Assembly: GCA_028673005.1 (NCBI GenBank)
Contig: CM054115.1
Location: 106,821,172-106,885,171 of the forward strand
Source: Tanypteryx hageni
Lineage: Eukaryota > Arthropoda > Insecta > Odonata > Petaluridae
Direction: 5' to 3'
Length of the DNA: 64,000 bases
The notes below the pieces were generated by a model. The model searched no databases and was not told the origin of the DNA. It worked only from the letters and a program-made list of their open reading frames with translations. Every line of letters begins with the position of its first letter. The first letter of the stretch is position 1. The position numbers and the translations under genes were made by a program. This document shows positions 58,501 through 64,000 of the stretch, piece after piece.

Positions 58501-59539
58501 TGCCATCACACCGATATATCGGTGCTCCATCCCCAATCGGTTAAAAAATGAACTGATTGGTCATGTTAAGTCAAGCAATTAAAATTTTAATTCTTTTAAA
58601 GGAATGGATTCTTTGGAGAGAGACAGAGAGGTCAATAGCAAGAAGACACTTTATACAGTTAGATTTTCCAAAATGGGAGTAAATGTAAAAAAATGACTAA
58701 GCTTTAATTCAATCTACATGTTTCTATCATGTTTACTGGAATATAATAATTCAGTATGATAATAATATCATAATAAAGATGACAATGATAAATGAATCAT
58801 TCAAAGGCTTTTTTCCAAAGGCATGTTATGAGTTTACATGGAAAGAAGGCTCAATGCAAGAAACAAAATGAATGCTATTTCAATTTATTAACACAAGACT
58901 CAGAGTGCAAGATTTTGAATGATGAATAACTGAGTTCTGTAGAAAAATAGCTATTTTCTACAGAGAAGATACAATTCTCAATGAGATGTGCTAGAGGTCA
59001 AAAGCCTTCAAAATCATTTGAAACAAAAAATGGTCCAGAGAAAGTTGTTTGAACCTGTGATGAAGAATGATCTTCATAATGTTTCTAAATTCAGATTTTT
59101 TAAAATAATATTTTTATCTTTTCCAACAATGTTTTCAATAGCTGAAGCATTATTCAGCAAATTAAAAATATTTATTACAATGTGGCATATATTTTTCTGT
59201 TGAACTAATGAATAACAAAATTATATCTGTGTTGAGGGATGCTCAAATAAACATTTGCCCTAGATGCTGATTTTCCTCACTATGGCTCTGAAAGTGACTA
59301 TCAACTTTTATAAAATACTTCTGGCATACATAAAACTACATATGAACTATTATTATGAGGAAATCTTTGGAGGTAAAAGAAAGCATAAGATCGTAAATGC
59401 ACATACCTATGTGTCCCGTGTGCTGGAAGTTGGTTGGTGATCCAATCATTGAACGATCTATTCTGGAAACTCCACTGCCGACCATTGTTCTCTGCCTACT
59501 TCTGGCACCAGCTGCACTCCCATTGCTTCGCCAATGGTG
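43504..59539 (-). CDS. CDC42 small effector (Spec2/CDC42SE family), 3' part of gene
   Basis: Minus-strand coding exons are 59539-59407, 52030-51849 and 43512-43504 (stop TAG), joined by GT/AG introns of 7.4 and 8.3 kb in consistent phases. The partial protein carries the CRIB motif IDRSMIGSPTNFQHTGHIG followed by SGD, then SHLRAIQTQMQSKGGYE, the two signatures of CDC42SE proteins. These small palmitoylated, membrane-attached proteins bind GTP-loaded Cdc42 and modulate actin at the cell cortex. The N-terminal exon, with the usual Trp and Cys-Cys palmitoylation site, was not found and may lie beyond 64000. Between CRIB and stop there is an Ala/His-containing extension absent from the short vertebrate forms. 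If the last acceptor differs, the C-terminus changes. It is convergent with Rab8. Confidence 0.88.
44281..44350 (-). repeat. tRNA-like fragment
   Basis: On the minus strand ATGTCATGGGATCAAACCTC resembles a damaged B box (GGTTCGAACC), preceded by a GGTAGAGATGT block. It is probably a SINE head remnant. Confidence 0.3.
44692..44745. repeat. Pyrimidine-rich (CT)n tract
   Basis: Alternating CT and CTTT units without a purine for most of 50 bp. A low-complexity tract in CDC42SE intron 2; (CA)n at 45003-45019 is a separate short microsatellite. Confidence 0.85.
45830..46430 (+). repeat. Degenerate tandem repeat, about 65-70-bp unit
   Basis: Repeated pattern: TTTTGAATGTAATTA, AAAGAAATGTTATCGC, TTTAATGCTTGGTTTTCATT and TTTTGTTATGC. 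Units are seen at about 45830, 45900, 45950, 46015, 46080, 46310 and 46370, with an interruption near 46140-46290. The flank at 46470-46550 matches 17583-17690 in inverse orientation, so the array seems to be the interior of a dispersed element. Confidence 0.6.
46470..46550 (+). repeat. Dispersed repeat, related to 17583-17690
   Basis: AAACTGCATTATTTATGATA, AAAAGTGAATTTTTTAGGCT and ATTGCATCTTATGGGAAAAT recur in reverse complement at 17583-17690 with moderate divergence. It lies directly after the tandem array ending near 46430. Confidence 0.55.
48650..48810 (-). repeat. Dispersed repeat, related to 10635-10780
   Basis: The reverse complement contains TGGTAAAAATTGGTCAACTG, GAAGTGGATGTTTACTC and CAATAACTATTAATCAGG in the same order as 10635-10780. 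One copy lies in each gene's intron; family unknown. Confidence 0.6.
49160..49751 (-). pseudogene. mariner transposase N-terminal domain, fused to a foreign 3' part
   Basis: An upstream piece MERYIKQWYAIKFCFK (from about 49755) is followed by a stop and then an unbroken frame 49687-49160 of 175 codons. It has MFEKLKRAYGDEVLSKAEVL, WHKTFKEGGDDVENDHRSGR, SVRFIENELNINKNAVHQIL and MRKVCAKMVPKNLADEQKE. That is the paired HTH DNA-binding region of mariner transposases. At DEQKE, where mariner would continue to its catalytic domain, the sequence switches to material related to the C-terminus of another Tc1/mariner subfamily and then the inverted repeat. No catalytic Asp is present, so it can bind DNA at most. 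Confidence 0.8.
49972..50320 (+). pseudogene. DUF4817-type transposase N-terminal domain, broken
   Basis: Starts MDYSFEEYADMHLVYGEMEG and continues with ASAAVHRYREKFPNRRTP, the characteristic DUF4817 helix-turn-helix. A TAG at about 50114 interrupts it. The frame resumes with APKMEERVLKRIEDDPETSI and RRIAAAVV and then runs into the right inverted repeat. DUF4817 is the N-terminal DNA-binding domain of an arthropod-common Tc1/mariner lineage. The catalytic domain is missing. Confidence 0.8.
51343..51657 (+). repeat. Purine-only GGGA/GAGGGAGG minisatellite
   Basis: Over 300 bp of almost uninterrupted purines on the + strand, with a regular 12-bp GGGAGGGAGAGG-type unit at about 51495-51650. The Arg/Glu/Gly-rich open frames over it are artefacts of the repeat. 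Long purine mirror repeats can form triplex DNA. It lies about 200 bp downstream (in gene orientation) of the exon at 51849-52030. Confidence 0.95.
51849..52030 (-). CDS. CDC42 small effector, second visible exon
   Basis: The acceptor ACAATAG is at the 52031 side and the donor CAG|GTGAGT at 51849/51848. It completes Gly of the CRIB tail and encodes SGDVQLGASHLRAIQTQMQS and KGGYETAYCAPIGSIRV, ending AAANHGVQHVQ. The QMQSKGGY block is the second family signature. Out-of-phase + strand frames here are shadows. Confidence 0.88.
52031..53951. other. CDC42SE intron 1, proximal part
   Basis: No gene. A minus-strand tRNA-like stretch at about 53725-53790 (CCATAGCTCAGCGGTTAGTG, then GGTGCAATCTCC) is probably a SINE or tRNA relic. 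The remainder is AT-rich and unassigned. Confidence 0.4.
53952..54920. mobile_element. hAT-type non-autonomous element with 8-bp target duplication
   Basis: The element begins CAGGCCCGGACATAG and ends GTTCGCCGCTG; the reverse complement of the end, CAGCGGCGAAC, resembles the start. It is flanked on both sides by the identical 8-bp AATGCAAT (53944-53951 and 54921-54928), the hAT hallmark. Subterminal CCCTAGGCAG motifs occur near both ends. The 969-bp interior has no transposase but carries the heat-shock-element array at 54064-54285 and a GC-richer unique stretch at 54490-54780. It lies in a CDC42SE intron. Confidence 0.75.
54064..54285. promoter_or_regulatory. Array of perfect heat-shock elements
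   Basis: GAA and TTC triplets alternate with exact 5-bp spacing in seven runs. Trimers start at 54064, 54084, 54152, 54192 and 54273. A pentamer at 54112-54134 (TTC/GAA/TTC/GAA/TTC) and a tetramer at 54232-54249 complete the set. Three such units bind one HSF trimer. The array arises from a TTCTAGAACATTC-like repeat, so HSF binding is a prediction, but the spacing is strictly conserved within each run. Confidence 0.6.
55726..56983 (-). mobile_element. mariner element with inverted ends
   Basis: The left end GGTCGATTGGAAAGTAAGGT at 55726 and the right end (reverse complement GGTCAATCAGAAAGTAAAGT at 56983) are mariner-type inverted repeats, with TA before the left one. The 1258-bp length fits a near-complete mariner. 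The transposase reads on the minus strand and is described separately. Confidence 0.8.
55850..56820 (-). pseudogene. mariner transposase, frameshifted
   Basis: The minus strand reads, in three frames, a decayed N-terminus (56794-56516), then WVPWALTDDNK and LHRYAEERNNFLHHIVTGDE with TWVF at 56496-56281. GDE carries the first catalytic Asp. The second Asp region (near 56115) is damaged: MTMPGHT stands where mariner has HDNA-x-PH in another frame. The last frame 56116-55850 gives LEHLSYSSDLAPSNIHLFPL with the third Asp and KYHLGGLRFTSDTDMKRVV. Catalysis is impossible without repair of several breaks. Confidence 0.85.
57235..58544 (-). mobile_element. piggyBac element with TTAA target sites
   Basis: TTAACCGATTAAGGAC at 57235 and the reverse complement of the right end, TTAACCGATTGGGGAT (from 58544), form matching ends with TTAA on both sides, the piggyBac hallmark. 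The length is 1310 bp, shorter than an autonomous copy (about 2.4 kb), so the 5' half of the gene is deleted. A CCGATATATCGG palindrome lies near the right end. Confidence 0.8.
57417..58256 (-). pseudogene. piggyBac transposase C-terminal half, broken
   Basis: Frame 58256-57999 has GLAGNVVMFLAKSLFGSGST, then VICDRFFTSPNLFTELSRKG and LRAIGTANTNH, the piggyBac block around the catalytic D-x-F-F-T-S. Frame 57961-57767 has KIVRVYNELMGEMDRNDKIC, the Y-N-x-x-M-G-G-V-D-x-x-D-Q block with the last catalytic Asp. Frame 57626-57417 has a Cys-rich tail (ECVVSKGKGIRKRTIFVC), like the C-terminal RING/PHD-like finger. The N-terminus and much of the first catalytic block are missing. Confidence 0.85.
58545..59406. 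other. CDC42SE intron 1, distal part, nothing identified
   Basis: AT-rich intron. A 71-codon frame at 58988-59203 ends FSIAEALFSKLKIFITMWHI. It vaguely resembles the C-terminal dimerisation region of hAT proteins (S-x-x-E-R-x-F-S-x-L-K), but it is too short to assign. Confidence 0.35.
59407..59539 (-). CDS. CDC42 small effector, CRIB-motif exon
   Basis: The acceptor TTTTTATCAG is at the 59540 side and the donor CATAG|GTATGT at 59407/59406. It encodes 44 codons plus one base: a Ser/Arg-rich linker (SAAGARSRQRTMVGSGVSR) and the CRIB core. It enters in phase 0, so a preceding coding exon ends on a codon boundary. It has no free-standing start. Confidence 0.88.
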
Positions 59540-60414
59540 CTGATAAAAATTAAAATTAAGAATGACCTAAGTATCAGAAATACCACCACAATACTTAATT
59601 CTCCAGATCACTTACATTTACTCAAGCTTTCTACCTTCTTCTGAAATAAATTAACTTCCAATTAGCTGAAATCATTTTTAACTGATAAATTAACTTCAAT
59701 ATTGAACATTTTAGACTACCCTGTGTTAAATATAAAAAATCATTCATACTACTTCATAAAAATAACTGTCTTATGGACAACAAAAGCCATCATTCAAGAA
59801 ATCTAGAATTAAAAGAAATTAAAAAGAGGTTTTTGTTAAAACTGCAAGATACTGCTTTTCTTTGTATGTCAATTTTCAATGAGTATGTTTAGTTAAAATG
59901 AATTTGTCTGTATGGAATTTCTGGTTAATCAACCTCTTAGACTATTGTAGCCATTACTCCTTTCACACTGAAAACACACACACACAAGCAATGTTCCCTC
60001 TAAGCTGTGCGCATGCACACGGTCTGCAAGGCCAGCGCAAATGGGCAACATTTGTGTGCATAAATATTTGTAGAATTATAGATAGTGCTATTGTGCAACA
60101 TTGCAGACTAGTCGTAAAGTCTCAGTATATGACAACTCTGCACCATCACCACCACCCTCCCATCCTAAATAGTAATTTTAATATACCCAGATTTCTTTTT
60201 ACAGTTTGGAGTTGAATCTTCAATTCAAAGTCTTACTCATCATTGTCTCCTCTTCTATTTATCATATCCAACTGCATTTATTTACATTTTTTGAGTGTCG
60301 AGGAAAAATATGGCGCCACAGAAAAAGGGTGCACAATTACCTGAAATTTCCAAAAAAGTTGCATATGGCAAATTTCTTCTACACACACATCATGAAAAAT
60401 TAGAACAGTGAACA

Positions 60415-60634
60415 AAAGGGAGGAGGAAAACATGGTGCAGGCATTAGCCTCCTCTTTATGAAGAGCAACAACATCCCTTCACAAGGACGAAGTGCTGACT
60501 TGTGCAGTCTCTTCAAAGCACACAAGTAGAAGATGGGACGATCCCACGTTGAAAAATCCAATCTCTGCCAGATTAAAATCTGGGACCACAGACTGGAAGG
60601 TCAACACTCTAACCACTCCGCCACCACCACCCCA
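60415..60634 (-). mobile_element. tRNA-derived SINE, second copy
   Basis: The minus strand reads GGTGGTGGCGGAGTGGTTAG with AGTGTTGACCTTCCAG, then AATCTGGCAGAGATTGGATT, TTTCAACGTGGGATCGTCCC and CTACTTGTGTGCTTTG. It aligns with the SINE at 32271-32830 along head and body at about 75-80%. Unlike that copy, it has no insertion in the head. No gene was found in the surrounding 59540-60414. Confidence 0.75.
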
Positions 60635-60789
60635 AACCAAAATGAACTTTAGCATATATTTGGTAATGTTGATTACTTAGCACATATTCAAAAAGTTTGA
60701 AATCAATTCAACAAAGTAATGGTTCCTCAAAGAAGATAATACCACATATTACACTGAAAAACTACTCGTACAACAGTGCCATGTGATTC

Positions 60790-61190
60790 GTGTATGATAT
60801 AAACACAGTTATTGAATATGCCAAATGGAGAACGCTGATGAATTGTTTCTGTTCTCTGATACGCCCACCAATGCCACACTTGATGACAAAGGAATCAGTG
60901 ATGGTGAAAACTACAGACAATGAAAAGATGAAAATATGTTATGTTGTCGTTTTGGCTGATAATTTGAAATTGCCACCTTTTGGCATACAAAAGAGAAAGA
61001 AAATGCCTAAAGAGAAATTATCTGGTGGTATCACCACTAAATGTTATGAGCATGGTTGGTTGAACAATGAATTGATGATCCAGTGTCTTAATAAAATGTG
61101 GAACTAACGACCTTCATTTTGGATAAACAAGGAATGCTAGTGATGGATGGTTTTTCAAACAAAGGGACCGTATTATGTTCATAGCTACCT
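60790..61190 (+). pseudogene. pogo/jerky-type DDE transposase fragment
   Basis: The + strand frame reads TTDNEKMKICYVVVLADNLK, LPPFGIQKRKKMPKEKLSGG and CYEHGWLNNELMIQCLNKMW, the central DDE block of pogo-superfamily transposases (G-x-E-K-x-x-x-T-V-x-L-A, K-L-P-P-x-x-I-x-K). After a stop within the N-K-R-P motif, a shifted frame gives LVMDGFSNKGTV, where family members have L-V-L-D-S-F-x-x-H with a catalytic Asp. It is a short dead fragment without ends. Confidence 0.75.
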
Positions 61191-62962
61191 TATATTCAGA
61201 TAAATATGCTATATTAGATGCTTGCCTGTTGTGTGGCTGACTGGTCAACACAGCAGGAAAACCACTGCAGCCACATCTCACCCACGGCTCCAAGGCCTGC
61301 AGCAGCTCCACTCCTGCCTCCCTGGTAAGCGGCCATCCAGGACTTATACCTCCACCTCCTCCTCAACCTCTAACTCCAGGGATTTGCCTGTTTTAGAAGC
61401 AGAAGCGGGTTCATTCAATATAGAGAAAGGCTAGGGCTTCAAAACTTGCTGCAACAGTAGGTCAAGAGGTACAATCAACAGGGACAAATGAACAAATTCA
61501 AAAATGTTCACTCATGGGGATTTTTATAATACCATTTCTGTCTCTTTTTCTAATAAAAAATTACTGGAGAACATTATAAACTGCATTTTTAAGTTAGAAT
61601 TCAGAAAAAATGTACGACTTGCATGTATTTGTAGTAAAAAAAGAAACTTTGGTTTAGTTGTTACAAAATTCAGGTATTTATAAAAACAAAGAATAAGTAT
61701 TGCATTGCAAACATATACAGTACAACCTCCTTAATCCATGTTCCTATAATCTGGGAACTCCCATAGTTCAGAACAAAAGGAATATTTTTTCAGATACTGC
61801 CGTTTAAATTTAAAACTCACAAAATTATTTCATACACATATCATATAACAAATAAACTTGCTTTTAGAAAGGATGACCAAAACTCAAACCTAATCACTTA
61901 AACATAATGTCACCAAAAGTTTAATATTCTCCCTTTTTCAACTGTTTCCCATCTGAATGGATACCATAGTTTAACAAACTTTATGAATCAAAATCTATAA
62001 AATCAATGTAATAGGCAATCTAAAATGCCTCAAAGAATAATTAATTGTTGCAAAAGAAATTTATCCATAGTGAACATCTGTAACATGTTTCTTCATGATT
62101 ATAACAAACTTCCTAGTTGAATCTAACCCACTCCTAACACTGCACATTTTGCTACAAGGCCCAAACTCATATGAAAAGTTATTAAAACCCAAAAGGAAAG
62201 GAATTCATGAGAAAAGCTATGTTAAGGTAATTCATTAGCAATTCATTGTAAATAATTGCAATTAGCGCACCTTACAAAAAATTGCAAAAATGATTGTATA
62301 GACTTTGTTTATCCTTTATGGCCAACTTCCTTGGTCCAGAAAATTCCACAGTCCAGAATAGCCTATTTCCCAAGGGCGCTGAACTAAAGATGTTGTTCTG
62401 TATATTCAAACCATTTTCAGCAGGTCCCCATGAAATATGATACATAAAGCTAATAAATTCTTAAATGTATGATATTTTTATACAATGAAACATTAAAAAA
62501 AGATTCATAGGGCTTAAGTTATTGCTGTTATCTAATTGATAATTTAGATAGCTCCAACTACTTTAAAAAAGTTAGAGAAAGCACATTGGAATCTGAATTT
62601 TAAGGCTATTGAAGCTGTCTAAGTTATTAACTAAGATACTTTAATACATAGTTTGTGTTTGTCTGCTTTAATAAAGTTTCAAGCATTGAGTAACATTTTA
62701 AATTTATAAAAATTGTGTGAGACAACTTTATTAAGCTACTTGCTTCGTCAATTGGTGGAAAGCTTCACATAATAATTTGGGTCCATTATTTTTAGAAACA
62801 AATATTTTTTCCATCTCAAACTCATATTGCCTATTTCCTAAGTGCTGCAATTCTGTGAGAAATTGACAATTCACTTAATTTAATCCTGTTATTTCTTCAT
62901 ATTGAATAGTGAATGTTTGCTTCTAACTTTTATTGATACCTTTCCTGCCAAGCATTGAAATA
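61191..62962. other. GC-rich patch followed by AT-rich sequence
   Basis: 61220-61420 is markedly GC-rich (CTGCAGCAGCTCCACTCCTG, CTCCACCTCCTCCTCAACCT) with a Ser/Thr-rich open frame and no known similarity. At 61715-61790 CAGTACAACCTCCTTAATCC followed by TAATCTGGGAACTC looks like a Tigger-type terminus. The stretch 62330-62400 (GGTCCAGAAAATTCC, CAGTCCAGAATAG) may be its degenerate other end. Nothing else is recognised. Confidence 0.4.
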
Positions 62963-64000
62963 CAGGGTCTGCCAAAATTAGTGTAGGGATTTTATGCTTC
63001 TATATTTCCTAGAATAATAATAGAAAACTTTATTTTTGTGTAGGAACATGTGTTGTAGTCTTATATTTACAAACTTTATGCATAAAAAATAATTCCTGAC
63101 AAATGACCACCTTGGGATGCAATACATTGTTGTGCTCTTAAAATAACATTTTCTATAACTGCAGTTAATGTTTCATGTGTTATGGCACTGATTTCAGCCC
63201 TTATGCTATCTTTGAGTTCATTAAGTGTTCGTGGTTTTGAAAGATACACCCTCTCCTTTAAATATCCACACACAAAAAATCAGGCGCTGTCAAATCTGGA
63301 GATCAGGCAGACCAGTTAATGTTTCCATAGCCTGAAATTAATCTGTTTGGAGACATTTCTCTCTTGATTGCATCTCTTACTGTGTGGCAAGTGGCTCTAT
63401 CTTGTTGAAACTACAACTCCAGTAGATTAATGGCCTCCAATTTTGGTAGAAGAAAATTTTCGATCATGTATTGATATCTTTCACTGTTCACTGTTACCAT
63501 CGCACCATGATTATCTTTGAAGAAGTGTGGGCCAATTACTCTACCACCTGCACATTTAACACCCATGTTTAATATGAATGTGGCACATTAAAATGTTTTA
63601 AATGTTTGATTAGATTATTTTGAATGCATGATAACATCATCTCCAAAAGTTTATCACCAAAATGATGACAAAGATTTGCTTTAATTGATATGACAATTAA
63701 ACAAATTTACAAGTGCTTCTTGATAATTTTTAAATTTAATGTCAAACAAATTGTTTGGAAGTTGGGGGTCACTCTCAGGCTTCAGCAAATGCAATCCAAA
63801 TAGTCTTAGAATTGAATAATCACTACATTACGTGACAGAAGGTTAGCCATAGCACTGCCACTAAAGGCTCAATAACACCTAATGTAATCAGATTGCAAAC
63901 ACCCCTTTTTTAAACCATTGTTCAAAACATACTATCACTGATACACACACCCTAGAAAACGGCTACCATCAACAGATTCTGTTCACATGGAAAAACGGTC
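62963..64000 (-). pseudogene. Tc1/mariner-type transposase and element end, running off the window
   Basis: The left end CAGGGTCTGCCAAAATTAGT starts at 62963 after TA. The minus strand reads from the window edge towards it: AGGRVIGPHFFKDNHGAMVT, QYMIENFLLPKLEAI, FQQDRATCHTVRDAI with catalytic Asp at 63399-63401, NINWSA...SPDLTAPDFFL with the third acidic block, and CGYLKERVYLSKPRTLNELK to SQGGHLSGIIF. This is the C-terminal half of the arthropod Tc1/mariner lineage with the F-Q-Q-D-G-A-T-x-H motif. One frame break lies near the D-L-T block (frame 63273-63076 is the last piece). The N-terminal half is outside or decayed near 63600. Confidence 0.82.

Noticed and set aside
1..64000. CRISPR array, operons or other prokaryotic features
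   Set aside because: No spaced identical short repeats, no clustered long ORFs; spliced genes and eukaryotic transposons throughout.

Overview
This is an AT-rich, intron-rich animal nuclear window, almost certainly arthropod. Two protein-coding genes can be recognised with confidence, and both have kilobase introns loaded with decayed DNA transposons and retroelements. The Rab8 protein carries an arthropod-like C-terminal region, and the transposon mix (mariner with N-terminal HTH, DUF4817-type Tc1/mariner, piggyBac, hAT, Penelope-like, Helitron) fits a large, repeat-rich insect or chelicerate genome. I cannot place it more finely.

Layout. (1) 1-5052: mostly non-coding with MITE-like hairpins and dispersed repeat fragments. 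(2) 5053-5388: terminal coding exon of an unidentified Lys/Ala/Pro-rich protein on the + strand, with a short 3' UTR. (3) 5726-27400: complete Rab8 small GTPase on the + strand, five coding exons, 209 aa. Intron 3 (8.4 kb) holds a piggyBac-like element with a duplicated end, a broken Tigger/pogo transposase and two head-to-tail Helitrons. Intron 4 (11 kb) holds a MITE, a 32-bp tandem repeat, a LINE reverse transcriptase fragment, a Penelope-like element, a hAT transposase and two inverted piggyBac fragments. (4) 27401-about 31560: long AU-rich 3' UTR or downstream region of Rab8 with an unexpectedly long open frame. (5) 31.6-41.6 kb: intergenic, with a SINE split by a hAT MITE, a mariner, a third Helitron and a (TA)n tract. 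(6) 43504-59539, minus strand: 3' part of a CDC42 small effector gene (CDC42SE/Spec2 family), with a CRIB motif, convergent with Rab8. Its introns hold a composite Tc1/mariner element, a 300-bp purine minisatellite, a hAT-type element carrying a dense array of perfect heat-shock elements, a mariner and a piggyBac. (7) 59.5-64 kb: a second SINE copy, a pogo remnant and the 3' half of a Tc1/mariner element running off the window.

How the genes relate: Rab8 (exocytosis and apical/ciliary trafficking) and CDC42SE (binds GTP-Cdc42, cortical actin) are both small-GTPase pathway genes. They lie tail to tail, but nothing in the sequence shows a functional link. The most unusual signals are the heat-shock-element array inside a transposon with clean 8-bp target duplications (53952-54920), the tandem Helitrons sharing an exact CTAG/TC junction (14660/14661), and the long-TIR composite with two divergent transposase N-termini (48938-50534).
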